The notes below the pieces were generated by a model. That model searched no databases, was not told where the DNA came from, and was given only the letters and a program-made list of their open reading frames with translations. The translations under genes were made by a program, and so were the position numbers. From Clavelina lepadiformis (Eukaryota > Chordata > Ascidiacea > Aplousobranchia > Clavelinidae): a stretch of 64,000 nucleotides of DNA. Location of the stretch: assembly GCF_947623445.1 (NCBI RefSeq), contig NC_135241.1, positions 25,980,501 through 26,044,500 on the forward strand. The letters are read 5' to 3'. This document shows positions 51,250 through 64,000 of this stretch, in pieces. Numbering within the stretch: position 1 is the first letter of the stretch; each line of letters opens with the position of its first letter.

Positions 51250-54200
51250 TCATCTGAGGCCATGAACGGAACGTGTGGTACGTTGTTCTTGAACTCCGTT
51301 ATACTGTGATGGTTGAACGTATGAGTTCTTTATTGGAGCAAGAAAGCGTTTTTCTGCTGGAAGCGCATCAAAGAACGGGTGGTTTATGAGCTCAGCGAGA
51401 GAAGCACGTTTGGCGGGGTCGTACACCAGCATACGAGCGATCAAATCAATCAACTTCATATGTTCCGGATGATCTTTACGTTGAATATATCGCTGTAGAA
51501 ACAAATCAATAGTTAGAAATCAACAGAACGTGAAAAGAAATTGTTCGTAAGTGTATCATTCTTTAGCATACTGTAACAAGATTACCGCAGTTCTTTCTCG
51601 CTCGCCACAGTCAACGACAAAAAATAAACAACACAATAAAAACACGAATGGCAATAAAATCACCAACATCAGCTGCTCAAAAAATTTTTCTTTCTCCACA
51701 ACAAAACCATTCAGCTGTGGTGGACTCTGTACATGTGTGAGTGCTTACCATCAGTGGCTTGCAGTTATCTCTGACATATTTGCCGGCAGAAGATTGTTCA
51801 TCCCAGTCCAATCGGCCATGATAGAAATATTTCTGCTTTCTCGACTTCTTAATCATTCGACTAGGGATAGGACCAAGGATGCGTTCCATCATAGCCAGGT
51901 GCTCCCTGTTGTCGTGAGTTTGAAACATGGTGATGCCCATATAGAACTCGAATATGATGCAACCGATCGACCACACATCACACGACTGATTCCAGCCCAG
52001 CTCTGCAACAAAGACACAATGAAGATTGACACAATGCTAACATGGTCATTGCAAGCAGACGTAACACGGCAGCAAGTCACCTAACACAACTTCAGGAGCC
52101 CTGTAGTGGCGAGTTGAGACGACAGTGCTGTGGTGCTCATTATCAAACGTCGCAGATCCAAAATCGATCAACCGAATATCGGGGTTGAGGAGGAGTCGCT
52201 CATCTCTCCTCTTCGAAGGGTTGTAACGAATCTCGCACGTTGAGTCAACCAGGAGAACATTCTCGGGTTTGAGGTCGGTGTGAGTGATGTGGTTATCGTG
52301 CAGAACTAAAACAATTTCAATCTAATCAACATACAATCTCACGTGTTGTGACGGCCCCAAATAAGTGGCCAGGCCATGTAGACTTACACTTGACTGCCCA
52401 TATCAGTTGAAAGGCCATATGTCTCACTTGCTCCAATGGGTATGGCAAATAATGATTGTCTTTCTGCATGTAACAAGCAATTTGTTACAGAAATAACTGA
52501 TGATGATAGTAAAGACAGATGCAACTAACCTGGTAATCGAAGGTGCTCAGTCCGAGAAGCTCAAAAGCGATGCAAATATGACCGTGGTAATTGAACCAAT
52601 CCACCATAGTCACGCACAAGCTGCAAAACAGTAACAAAAATACATCAGTAACAATCATGCTAGGAATGCAATGTATTTAAATACAACAACTTAGTCTCTT
52701 ACTATTTCCCATCAGTGTCTTTCTCTTGAATCTTCTTAAGGACGTTGATCTCGAGAAATGCAGCATCCCGGTACTTCTCAATGTTTTTTATCACTTTCAA
52801 TGCAACGTACTGTCCTTCCCTGCTTAAACAGATAAACTGAAGTGGTAAACATGAGCACATTTGAAAGGTGACATACGAGTGGAAAAATATTACCTCTGGT
52901 GGTCTACACAATGCAGAACTTTCCCAAACGTTCCCTCACCGAGTGTATTCACTATTTCATCTGCACAAAAACACATCACAAAATGAGTAATGAGTATTGC
53001 AAAGTTTCCACCTTATAATTTTTAAGCGGCAAATCTGTACTTTCAACACAAAATACTTTGTTATGGCCTTGCATGCAAGTGCAAAAGACAAAACATAGAC
53101 CAAAGAGACTTAATGTGGAAAAAGAGTTGCTTGAACATTACAAATTGAAGCATTCAATGAATGGCCTTAACCTACTAATAAGTTATCAAGAACGATTCAC
53201 TTTAAAATTCAGATAACAAAATTTTGGCACAAGGTCAAAGTGCATGTAGTTTAAGTGGAAAATCTGACATGGTATTAAGTGAATCGTCCCTGATAAACCT
53301 GGCATTGGTTTTACTGCAGAACTACGAGAGCAAAATCTTCAAGTACATCTCGCTTGGAGCCAGTCGCCATGGCGATAAATGAGATGACCCTCCTCGTCAT
53401 CTTCCACACTCTTTGCCCTGACGTTCTTGTTTCTATGACGATCTCTCTGTTTGTCATGACAACAGCAACAAGCGCGAATGTGTGATAAGGACAGAATATT
53501 CCGTCGACACGGGAATGATTGCAGTAAGGTTTCATTGCAAGCCCAGCATTTGGCAATTCGTAGCATATGTGGAACAATAACCACAGCAATGTTGTAGCGA
53601 GGTGTTAACGACGCAAAAAATAAACAGCACACACCGAGATATCTAAAACATATTCCTAGGAACCCCAAATATATTTCAGATATTATTTTAAGCGCATAAT
53701 TCGCATGAATACAACTTACCTGTTAGGGTTTTGTATGAAAAAATCATTTACATCACACATATGTATGGCATTATTAACGACCATTTCCTTAACCACAAAG
53801 GTGACCAGTTTAATCAAACCAAATGTGTGCATTTAAATAGCATGGCCAGAGAGAGATAATTTCAGAATTTAAACCTGCAAATAGTTTAATAAAAAAGAAC
53901 TTTTTGAAATTAATTTCCTCACCGATTCAGATTCACTTGTAGACTTCTGATTTCTGCGGTGCCTGTTACTACGGTGATATCTACTGCTCTCGGAAGGTTC
54001 TTTCCTGTCAAAGCTACTCTCATTTCTGGGATGGGATGCAGGGCAATTTATCACTCTACTGGAATCCCGACTATAATATCCATCGTTGTAATGTTTGTGG
54101 TAAGACTTAGCACTAGAAAATAAAACATTAATAAAATCAATGGGCTATGTATAGCAGGGTTGAAACTAAGCCCAATACAAGCTTTCAACCAAATACACAG

Positions 54201-55206
54201 CATAACATAACATACAATACATAACACAGACAAAACATAACAACTTATGTGCACATGTTATAGCAAGCCTCGGAATAGGAGAAAATTCAAAGTTTTAAAC
54301 TGAACAAATTGGGTGGGATAAAAGTAGGTAAATTGAAACCTTTACAATCCAATATGACAGAAAACTGTCAGTTTCCAATGAGAAATCATGCGTGGATAGA
54401 CATGTAGATGTGCAATGAAGCTTTAACTACTTTAACTTAATTAAAAATTAGTTGGCGTTTTAACACACCAATTCATTTTATATCCTTACTGCAAATAGTG
54501 TCGGATTATGGTGGGTGCTTTGCTGCCATGGCAACCAAATTTTGAACTGGGTATCCAGCATTGACCTGAATGGATGCCCAGTGGGCAATCTAGCGCAATT
54601 TACGTCGCATGCTTCTTGACATTGAACGAGCCCAATGTGTAGGAATTAGGATTCATTGTAAAATAAACACTACTGAACTAGGCAACACATTTTTAAAATT
54701 TTCTTTTTATCATTTTTATCATGTGAAGGACTTCTTATGAAGGATTTTTAATTATAGCCGATTGAAAAAATCTTGCCACCTAATACAATGAGTGGCAGTA
54801 AAATGGTACAAAAAGTGTTTGACAGTTGGTAAGTCTTGTTCATGCAGGTGCCACACTTTCCATTGGAGCTGGTAATTTCCGTTGTAATGTATCAGTGATA
54901 ACAAAAATCTTGTTACTAAGACATCGACTCAAAAAGAATGTACTTTTACAGTGAAGTCAGGGCATTGCTTTTAACCTAACCGCACAACTTTGCACTTAAT
55001 CCTACGGACCTAGCATGGGTAAATTACCTTTCACTATGTTTTCCATAAGAGCGTGAATCGTAACGACTACTGGAATATTGATTCTCTTCTTCAAAACCTT
55101 CGTCGTACTTTCCAATTCTTCTTCTTTTGTGACCCGGTTTGTAATCGTCGTCATTTTCTCTGCTCCTGTATCTCCTCGTCGTCTTGCCCATTTTATTAAC
55201 AGTCAT
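51250..55206 (-). CDS. CLK: CLK-type (LAMMER) dual-specificity kinase, closest to CLK2
   Basis: Ten coding exons give about 514 aa: 55028-55206, 53923-54112, 53347-53446, 52894-52960, 52703-52822, 52530-52620, 52388-52463, 52081-52305, 51749-52002, 51250-51492. The N-terminal 150 residues are basic and rich in Arg, Ser, His and Tyr but have only a few RS or SR pairs. They end in [13 protein letters not shown], a stretch shared with vertebrate CLKs. The kinase has GEGTFG (164-169), VALK lysine 188, HTDLKPEN with Asp285, DFG 322-324, STRHYRAPE and the diagnostic EHLAMMER signature (383-390). CLKs phosphorylate SR splicing factors in the nucleus and so tune alternative splicing (family knowledge). 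The first ATG (MTVNKMGK) was chosen; a second ATG follows five codons later. An untranslated first exon lies upstream. Confidence 0.95.
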
Positions 55207-55500
55207 TTCCCGTAGACCGTTCAAGTTAACCTACGAACGATTCTTTTCTTTACAACTATGTTCTTTACTGAACTAGGATCACCGCGAAATACGGATAAAT
55301 CATCAAAATTTCACAAGATGATGCAAGAAATTTAAGGTTTGTGCTTCGCTGAAGGTCCTGGTCAAAGTCCATACTAATACACTAAAAATATTACTACACA
55401 ACCGTACTTACCTCAAAATCTTTATCACTCGACAACAGTTCCAACATAAACCAACCAATTTCTTCAGCAAGGGCAACAATTAGACAAAAACTTTCCTGAT
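55207..55500 (-). other. 5' UTR of CLK with a non-coding first exon
   Basis: Upstream of the CLK ATG the exon continues to an acceptor (CGTTCGTAG) at about 55233. A strong donor, TTTTGAG followed by gtaagt, sits at 55405-55410, so a non-coding first exon probably spans from about 55411 to near 55500. The transcription start cannot be placed. Confidence 0.5.
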
Positions 55501-57007
55501 TTATCTAGATTTAATCTCGGCTCAATCTTGAAGTGACCAACTGTCTTTTCATTATGTCTTTCTTCTGATTGGTTAACACCCTTTGTGTCCCGGATGTTGA
55601 AAGGCACAAAACATTGCATTGTGGGACACAATTATTTTAAATTTCGTCGGGAAGCAGTAATTGTTAAAATCAACACAGATCTCGACGTTCAATCAAAGGT
55701 TACTAAAGGTTTTAATATTTAAATAATCTTTCATTTAATAATTGTCAAAAATAAAAAATAAAGTGAAAGTGAATATAAGTTCAGCTTTTGTTTGCGAATG
55801 TATTTTGTTTACAACAAACAACGAAAAATAACAATACGATAAGAATATTTAACACTTTGGGTAAGAAAGTTCAATTTTTGTCGAGTTGACAAGCGGCCCT
55901 TCTCAATGCTGTTTATAATTTTACATAATCTAAACATTACATTCTAAACTAAAGAATGATCGGAGGACTTGTGTTGAGTGAGAATAATCGGGACCCTTAG
56001 AGCGCCCCGATACGTTCTACTAAAACTTTACCAAACAAAATAGAAAAATGTTACCCTGAGGATTACTGCCTTGTCGTGGCTTTTTTTTCAAGGAGTTTTT
56101 TGGATGACTTTCAAAAATAAAAAATATTAAAAATGTTTAAAAAGATCATCACCGAACAGAATGGACGACCTTCATATTTAGTTAAGTTTGGGAAATATAG
56201 AAAAACATTTTTCTGTGATAGAATTATCCAGGCGATTTTTAATTTATTCTTGTAATGGTATAATTTTGTTATTAATATAAAATCGTGTGCCGGCCTACCG
56301 TTACCAAGCGATCAGAGAACAAACGCTGAATTACGGTAGCGATTACGTATTTTGTAGAACTTAGCCTATTCACTAAACCAACTTTTTAAAAAGTTATGCG
56401 AAAAGAATTGTGAAACACAAAACAAAATTTTGGTTTTACAGTTTTTACAAAACAACTTCAGCTTCAACATCACCTGGCCGCTGGCACCAGAGCTCCACCA
56501 TTTCTTTTCAGCCACTGTAGCACAAATGAATGAAAAGGAAATCATTTTCAAAAATCAGAAAAGGTTTATCAAAAGTTTAACTTTTTGCCTTAACTTTATT
56601 TATACTTTAATTTTGCTGACATTGGAATTGAAGTTCGAATATTTATTTCGTGTTACTGGTTTTTTAAATTCATTGAAAGGTTATTTTTCTAAACAAAAAC
56701 TAATTGAAAACCGGCTGCGATCGTCGATGGCTCAGAAAAACTAACTCTAACTTAATTAATTGTAGCTTAACTAATGTAATCGCCTAACTGTTATTAAAAA
56801 AATATGTAGGTATACCAATTGTAGGTGTACCTGTACCAATTAAGGCCCACCTAACACTTTTTTGAAAATAACTCAAGAACCACAAATGAGAATAGACTGA
56901 AAAACCGTATTCTATTAGTAAGGGTATATGACTACAACATATTAAAACCACAATACCTGACAACCCCCCAAACAATTTTTATAAAGAAATGAAAAATTCC
57001 AAAAAAT

Positions 57008-57043
57008 GGGCCTTTTTAGGAGCATAGGCTCCTAATAAGGCCC
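57008..57043. repeat. 16-bp inverted repeat with related single arms nearby
   Basis: The arms 57008-57023 and 57028-57043 are reverse complements with one mismatch around a 4-base loop (ATAG). The arm core GGGCCTTATTAGGC occurs again at 57245-57258 and 57594-57607. Together they look like the remains of a small hairpin-bearing repeat, for instance a decayed MITE. Confidence 0.8.
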
Positions 57044-58806
57044 ACCAATTTTGTGAGTATTTTCATTCAAAACATAGCTGAAAAATCGTATTAAGCAAAT
57101 AAAACAAGACAGCAACCACCAATTTGTGTAAGGCAACGACCAACAAACGTGGGTTGAAAAAAAAAAAGTAACTGCAACAACTTTCCAACTGATGACTGGA
57201 ACCACTCTTGAAGTCTGGAAATCAATTAGCCAAGCATCTTGTATGGGCCTTATTAGGCGCATGTGGCATCCACGAAAAAAATTTCACATTTTTATTATCA
57301 GAAAAATTTTAGCAAAAAAAAGTGCATTAACCTTTTCAATACTAAGTTGGTTGTTACATGAAAACTTCAGCCGGCTGACTACAGTTCATTTAACAGGCCA
57401 AATTCTCACTTACTTTTTTTCTAAATTAACAAAACCACCTTAACTGCAAATATCAAATTTCTGTTGTGCTCTAGCGAATCGGTTGGTCAAGTGACAAGGA
57501 TGAAATCTGGTAAACCATCATGAATTTATATTAGTTTTTATATAGGGTTAAAATTTTTCATTTATTTGCACGGGTTTGTGAAATATGAGCAATGGGCCTT
57601 ATTAGGCACAGGTACCTTATTTGAATTATATTGTAAAACACTGCATGTTGTATTATTTTTTGTTGAGACGGTTTTTTTTTAAATTGTAAGTGATCAAATA
57701 GGCCTAAGCATTGGATTTTTTTTGATGTCACCAGTCGGGGTGTGCTTGACGTATTTTTTAAATATTTTCGTTGCAAATCAATTCTAGAATAGCTTTAATA
57801 ATAATAAAAGGACTCCACCAAAGTTGGGCTTTGGTGCATTACGTCATGTAAATCTTAGTTAAATCAAACCGTTGAAGTTGTCGCCAATAAGATTTTTCTT
57901 TGTTAGTGTGCGTAACTGAAACGATTTTTTCAAGCACGGCGGGATGCAATTGCACTTAACAATAATGTGATGTAATAACGATGACGCATATTTCTTCAGA
58001 TTGCATATCTTGACGCTTTCAGGAGCATGTGAAGTAGCTGCTTTAGCTCAAACATTCAGAACCCAAAACTTCTTTTTACTTTTCACATCAGCTGCTCATC
58101 TTTTATACGATCGTTTGCCACATGTCATGCAACCTATAGGTCATATGGCGATATAGGTCATATAATGTATGAGCCTGAAATATCGGCGAGTTTTGCGCCA
58201 AGCACTTGACTAGTTATGACGTCGGTTGTCGATGTAAAACACCATCACTCGGAATTGTTTGAAACAATCTTTCTTCAAACTTTGCTTCAACCGCGAATGA
58301 TTCCCTTTCATTAAATGATTACATCACATCCGGTTTCCCAATCACGCCCATGCACATATTTCGAGGATTCTTGACCCACCTACTTTCTTCGACGACTTTC
58401 CCACTTGACAACGCAATGTATGACGTAACAGTTTTCGTAACCGATTTTTAACAGCCAGGCGAAAAATGCAAACAGCTCATTAGGATGAAAAAAATTATAA
58501 AGAATATTGCAAGAATTCAACAATATAAGATGTCGATTGGTGTGTCAGGCAAGCTGATTTTCCTCAGATGATGTTCTGGTTCACTGCGCACCAAAAACGT
58601 GAAAACTGCACGAAGTTACTTCCGCAAACCGACACTTATTTCATTGGAGTCAAAAAAACACGTCTGTTCGATAAAACTCATGATTGTGACGTAACAAGGT
58701 AATAGGGGTGCACAAACACAATTAAGCTAAAAGCAGTGGTTCCATAAAGAGTAAAACGAACAAAATAAAGCCGGGTTAAAGAATTTACCAAATAGCGAAA
58801 AGAACA

Positions 58807-58812
58807 TTTATT
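58807..58812 (-). terminator. Candidate poly(A) signal of the RhoGEF
   Basis: AATAAA on the minus strand about 150 bases after the stop codon at 58960-58962. Distance and strand fit a short 3' UTR. Confidence 0.5.
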
Positions 58813-58959
58813 TTGCTAAAAAGCTCTCGTAGCTTCCAAGACATCAGAGATTATAAAGAAGTGACGTAGCTACCAACACAATCCTTCACATGACGATGAG
58901 GAGCGTTATTCTGCCTAAATATAATAATTAAGGAAATAAGTTCATGTAGAAGGATCATT

Positions 58960-61900
58960 TTATAAAAAGACTTCGATGCGATCCTTGTCCGCTGTCACTT
59001 CGACACTCTCACTAGGTGTCGCCATGGTGTGGGCTCGATGCTTCCTCTCGCCTTCCTTCGAAGATGAGGAGGAGCTTGAACTTGTCCGATCAACGAAGTT
59101 AGTTCTGGGGGGAAGAGGGGAGAAGGATGGAGATAATCTCCCGGAGTGTTTGGATGCAGGAACATGGAGAGTGGAGCTGGGGGGAGGAGGGTCGGTGTGG
59201 GCGTGCTTCCTCTTCGGATGAGAGAATGGGATGTGGTTCTTCAGACTATCAAGAGATGCTGCGGATGAGAGGAGAGGTTAGAGAGGTGGAGAAACAGGAT
59301 GAATGTTAGTTAATGATCGCATGCAGCCAACTCAGGCAAACAAGATTGAAAGGAAGATGAAATGAGGAGGAAGCATCAAACGCAACAAAATTCCTCCCTG
59401 GCTTCCGTGCAAACAATGACAACACAAACATGATGACACTGACATATTGTGACATCACAAAACAAAACTCAGGTAAGAAAAGATGCACTTCTTGAAGCCA
59501 CACAAAAGTGCCACCATGCGCAACCGGAGGGTGATAGGAGATGTTTATGGAGAAGGGGCACGCACGCTTACTACACTTACTTCTACACATTATGTGGCCT
59601 CTTACTGGACGAATTGTGGTGCTGGCTGCCAAGTTTCGACAGCTTGCTTGGAATCATTTGGTGGACGCCGACCTTATCTGCGCTGCCCTTGCTCGAGTGC
59701 TTTGATGTCGATGCCAGTTTCGATAATCCCTTCGACAACTCCTGGTGCTTGGGAACCTGTGAAGCGTAACGTGAGTTCCAAATAAGGTCAAAAGAAATTT
59801 GTGCGATTGAGGGGAGTCATACCTGCATGGTCGTCATCTGGTTCGTTGCGCTGTACTTCAAGTGAAGCGGGATTTCGGGGACAGCAGCGGCACCTGGTGG
59901 AAGCACTGAGTCCCTCTTCGGAAAGGGGAAGGTCCGAGGATACTCGGCTGCTGTGGTGTACGTTGGGGAGGAAGGAGCGCGCCTGGCAGACTCAGAAGAG
60001 TGAAGACTGGATTGGGATTTGCTCGATGACACCCTGGAGTCGGGTGCATCCAGAGCATCGGACAAGCTGTTGTTGCTATTGTTCCTGTTCTGTGCAGAGG
60101 ATAGAGCAGATGTGGACGCAGAGGAGTGCATCTCACCGTGCGTCTTCCTCTGGATGTCTTTCAGTCTCTTCGTCTCGTGTTGATAATACTCCTTGGACTT
60201 TATCATTTCCTCCTTGAATTTCTCCGCATCCTGCCTCTCTCTCACGATTCTGGCCTTCTCTGATTCGATCTCAGACTTCTCCGCGTTCATCGACTTCTCG
60301 AATCGTTCCCTCGTCCTCAGGAACGAATCCTGCTCCGACTTCAGTTGTTGCTGGAAATCGAACAAATTTCCATCACTTCGACAAATTCCAGATTTATCCA
60401 AACTGAAAAAATCTTCGCACCTGTTGCTTGCGGAGATCGTCCATTTGCTCCTGATGCTTGAGTTGATTCCTCTTCAACTCGGCTTCCTGGAGGTTGCTCC
60501 TCCTCTTGCTAGAGGGGCGATCCAGCGTGAGTTGAAACTTTAATCTGGAACAAAATCATTGGTAAGTTAATTGCCTTTCCATAGAAACAAAACGATTTAA
60601 AACTTGAGCAGAAAAACGTCCGCGATTAATAAATTAAAAAACACGACAAATAAATCAAAGTGTCGTCTGCAGATGAAGAAGCAGTATACCACTAGAGGTC
60701 TCACTTTTCTAGGAGAGTGTCTTGCTGGCACGAAATGGAGAGATATTGGTTAAGGAGTTGAGCAAGAGAGGTGAGAGTTGATACTTGATCGGATGTTGGA
60801 GGAAGATAGCCTTCATTTGGATCTGCACCATCCGTGGATGCCACCTCCTCTGAGCCTGGCTCCTGTCAATCAAGTCCGGAGTTTAAGTCATGAAGATCTT
60901 CAACTTCGGATTTTGCGTCAATGATATTTAACTTACCCAGGCCTTAACGATGCTGCCTTCTGAGTCAGACTGTCGCACTGATATCTCTGACTCGATTAAC
61001 CCAGAGTCGCGATTTGAGTCAGATGAGGATTGGTTTGCTTCAAAGTCACTCAACTTCCCCTCACTCTGAGATGAGATGAGCCATTTGCCTGAGATAAGGG
61101 AAAGTTTAAAATGATTGACAAGTCCAATACATTGATTGACAGATTATTATCGGCACTGTCTATAAAATTGCAAAAATAGCGAAAAAATTTGAATCAAAAT
61201 TTTATCATAAAATTTTAACTTACTTCTTGGTGACGGGGGTTCTTTCCCGTTATCTAACCCCCCAAACGTGTCGGAGCGTTTGGGCGCCCCTGGGGTCAAA
61301 TGGGGGCCACTTTCCTGCTCACCCACATTGGATGAGTGGCGTGATAAGCCCTCCGCATCATAACACGCCTGAGATAACTTCGAAACTGAAACGTCAAAAT
61401 AGCAATTTAGCAAAACCCCAGTTATTTGCACGAATGAAAAGAAGAGAGAAGCAAAAAGACGAAGTCTTCGTGGCATCACTTGACATCTCACCTTGTTCAA
61501 TTGCTCTAACCAGGATCGGTTTTCCAGAAGGGAGCAGGTTCTTGTTGTTGTTCCCGGATTCGTCTCCATCTGAGAAGGAGAACATCGGGATGTGGGAGTG
61601 GATGTTGGCTGTGGATGGAACGTTTAATGAGAAACTACGAATTTGATCGATGAAGAATCAAGTGAAATTAATCTTTTATTAATTCAAATTAATCTAATGC
61701 CAGAGTAGATGCAACATTTAGTAGATGCAAGGAAAATGTATCTGCTCTGGCTCCACTAAAGGAAACTTACCGACTGCGCTTCCCTGATCAACGGACTCAG
61801 CCAGGGATTTGAAGAGGATCATCTTCTCAATGAGGAGTCGATTTATCTTTTCATCCTTCTCCTCCAGTTGGGCGATCCTGGTCTGGACCTCGTTCAACCT

Positions 61901-64000
61901 CTCATGCAATCTCTTTTCCTCTTCGTCCTCCGACGACACTCCCTCGTCTTTGTAACAACACGCGTTTCGTGAGAATGACGTCACTATTACGTCATCGTAG
62001 CTATAGTAACCAACATACCGTCATCGGGGCAGTTGGGTATGGCGACGTTGAGCACCTGGGCGATGGTCTTGCAATCATTGATTGACGTCAGCTTAAGTTT
62101 GTACATCTGCTGACTGCTCATGCTCATCAGGAGGAGTCCTCTCTCGTCGTACGCAACCTCCCGGACTATCAACTTGTGCAGGGAAACAGCGGCAGGCTGC
62201 ATGACGACGTCATGAGTTTTAGAAAGCGATGATTGATGGAATTTGCACAGACACAAAAGCACAACTCGGGAAAAATGAGACAAACCTGCCCAGAGGGGAA
62301 GGAATATTTCCCGTTGTTCTCCTGCAGGAAGACGATGCAGTCTGACAACACCAGGAAGAGGACATCTGGAGAAGACAAACGCGATATTATGACGTCATAC
62401 AACGTCACAACACAACACTGATTAAAACTCACCAGTTGGTTTCTTGCTATTGATGATATTCCACTGCACGGTGCTGGAACTATAAACCAGCTTCCGGTTT
62501 TTGCGCTTAAAATCGCGTCGATCGAACTTCCGGTTACCTACGTCAGCAAAACATCGCGCGCTTTAGTCCACCTTGCTATAGAACGCAATCACGTGATTTG
62601 TTCTGAGCTCACTGACCTTTGAAGGTCGTTGCGCTCTTCGATTCTGTCTTCTCGTGGATCTCTTTGAGCAGCTGCTGCTTCTCATGCGCCCGGACCTGAT
62701 CATCGACGTCTTTCGCGATCTCCCGCGATAACTCCAACGCCCTCTCAAGATTTTCGTGATCTTCTTTGTGACCTAAAAATTTGAAGATTGAAGCAATTTC
62801 CAGTTCAACAATATCTACACATATGCTTGCTTTGTTGCATAACAATGGTGTCATTGTGATGAGGTAAAAGATGATCCAATAATATTAGCATAAATGTTTG
62901 ATACAGCTACTACTCGTCAGTATTGTGAAATATTCAGCCTTTGCACACGTCACAATGACCTGCTCTCAGACCCACGCAACCACCGACCAAGGTGACCGCG
63001 TGGGCCCCCTAGTGTCTTCACATTGTGACGTGAAACAACGTAACAATGCTATGAGCGCAAGGATAGTTCTCCTCATAGAGCACAGATAAAACACAATGAT
63101 CGACTGGTTTGTTAAAGAAAATAAACTTGTTATTTGTGGTACGACAACAACTTACCCTTCTTGATCGTGTTCTCAAGCAAGGTTTGCAACATGATGGGGT
63201 ACTTGGTGATCCTCTGAGTAACCAGCAATGCACAAGCCGGCACGTCCTGTCGCCGGGTCAGAGGATTTTTATCGCATTTCTGGGCAGAAAGAGATCAGGA
63301 AAGGTTAAATGTTTCCACAGCGCCAGCAAACAAGATCAGGATGGGGGAAGTACCTTCATGAAAGCCAGAACCTTTTTATCCGTTTTCACCAGTTCTTTGT
63401 ATAATGACGTAATCTCGTTCTGGTGACTGCAGAAGTCTCCGAGCAGTCTTTTCATGGTGGCGCCGCTTTCGTTCCTCCATTGCGCCACCAAGAGATCACC
63501 GATACGGTCAACCACCTGATCAAAACATCATTGTGACGTCACACATATTGAAAGGTAACGTAACTTGATTGGTTCATTTAAAATCTCGGTAATGACCTTG
63601 CTGTCGTTCTGTCTGTCTCTGAGTTTATGGACGAATTGCGTCACAAAGTCGACATGCTCGTCGATGAGGGGGAAGAGCTGATCCACGACTCGCGGACTCA
63701 TGTGCGCCTCCCGGAGGAGACCTTGCGCGTAGATTTTTTGCATAATCTTGAGGATGGTGAGGTAGTTGCGTTCAGTTTGGATGAATTCTGTCGACAAATT
63801 CAACGAATGAGAAGATCATCAGAGTCGACAAATCGCTGCAGCAGCAGTGATAATGAGGTCTCCTGACTCACCGAAGATGTTCTCCTGTCGCTTAATGTCC
63901 TTCTTCTCCATCTTCTTGAGCGTCTTCCTATCTATCGTTGTGCTCCACGTCTCTGGCTCATCCACCTTCAAACTGAGATCTGGATCTTTCTCCAACTCCG
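58960..64000 (-). CDS. RhoGEF of the ARHGEF2/ARHGEF18/ARHGEF28/AKAP13 group (DH-PH, coiled coil), 5' part outside the window
   Basis: Exons in coding order: 63870 to beyond 64000, 63543-63787 (donor uncertain), 63354-63515, 63156-63279, 62617-62772, 62433-62537, 62286-62365, 62019-62196, 61771-61947, 61492-61569, 61224-61385, 60937-61088, 60705-60862, 60421-60544, 59823-60350, 59606-59756, 58960-59258. The DH domain begins near KRQENIFEFIQTERNYL and includes the signature TQRITKYPIML. The PH domain carries DVLFLVLSDCIVFLQE and SLHKLIVREVA, typical of this group. Then come an acidic coiled coil (KINRLLIEKM), the motif KRSDTFGGLD matching the family's ETFGGFD, a second long Glu/Lys/Arg coiled coil (exons 60421-60544 and 59823-60350) and a Ser/Pro/His-rich C-terminus ending VFL. 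Such proteins load GTP on RhoA, often near microtubules or junctions (family knowledge). Which member it is needs the missing N-terminus. Confidence 0.9.

Larger units (their letters stand above)
55501..58959. other. Intergenic between the RhoGEF and CLK
   Basis: AT-rich, with the CLK promoter at its low end and the RhoGEF 3' UTR at its high end. Open frames such as 56430-56744 plus and 57192-57443 plus carry no recognisable domain and are low in complexity. An inverted repeat and related copies occur near 57.0-57.6 kb. Confidence 0.45.

Noticed and set aside
57816-57836. Perfect 8-bp hairpin CACCAAAG/CTTTGGTG resembling a histone mRNA stem-loop
   Set aside because: Stem sequence and loop do not fit the histone consensus, and there is no histone gene nearby.
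59449-60543. Long plus-strand frames opposite the RhoGEF
   Set aside because: They are antisense shadows of GC-rich coding exons whose minus frame carries coiled coil sequence with consistent splice phases.
1-64000. Retroelements and other virus-like elements
   Set aside because: I saw no reverse transcriptase, integrase, capsid or envelope-like frame and no paired long terminal repeats. Only short DNA-transposon-type ends were found.

Overview
This is a eukaryotic, metazoan window. Every recognisable gene is split by GT-AG (occasionally GC-AG) introns, the non-coding DNA is AT-rich, and the conserved genes are animal ones: a ULK1/2-type autophagy kinase, a CLK-type LAMMER kinase and a DH-PH RhoGEF of the GEF-H1/AKAP13 group. 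Compact genes with many short introns, frequent TGACGTCA-like words and the receptor gene architecture suggest a tunicate, most likely Ciona-like. The species assignment is inference, not proof.

Receptor cluster (3.4-34.6 kb). Four related type I membrane receptor genes lie side by side: A (3416-10921, minus), B (15211-18157, minus), C (20344-25828, minus) and D (29488-33062, plus, head-to-head with C), followed by a decayed fifth copy (33959-34550). I traced exons by hand with splice sites and phase, and A, C and D close into continuous frames of about 784, 648 and 535 residues. Their parts come from one kit: signal peptide, a cysteine-less V-like Ig domain (A, B, C) and/or a single-exon cysteine-bearing N-terminal domain (C, D), a sushi/CCP-like domain, a two-exon Ig domain, two extra Ig exons (A only), a membrane-proximal domain, a transmembrane helix, and a cytoplasmic tail made of very small exons, most with a YxxPhi-type tyrosine motif. 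Most ectodomain exons are phase 1 at both ends, so they can be gained or lost without breaking the frame. This looks like a rapidly evolving recognition-receptor family (immune or allorecognition type) and is the most interesting system here.

Middle (34.5-39.8 kb). Two unrecognised, apparently single-exon plus-strand genes (36066-36530, 154 aa; 37414-38145, 243 aa), each followed by an AATAAA, sit between the receptors and the conserved genes.

Conserved genes, all minus strand. ULK1/2 has 24 coding exons (39841-47516, about 941 aa) with a complete kinase, a Ser/Pro-rich linker with an LIR-like motif and a C-terminal EAT-type domain. CLK has 10 coding exons (51250-55206, about 514 aa). The RhoGEF (58960 to beyond 64000) runs off the window within or just upstream of its DH domain.

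Repeats. A non-autonomous hAT element with a perfect 8-bp target duplication lies at 432-947. Others are a partial hAT-like end near base 200, a 25-bp minisatellite downstream of B, a duplicated 36-mer in an intron of A, and a 16-bp inverted repeat near 57 kb. I saw no retroelement, RNA gene or CRISPR array.
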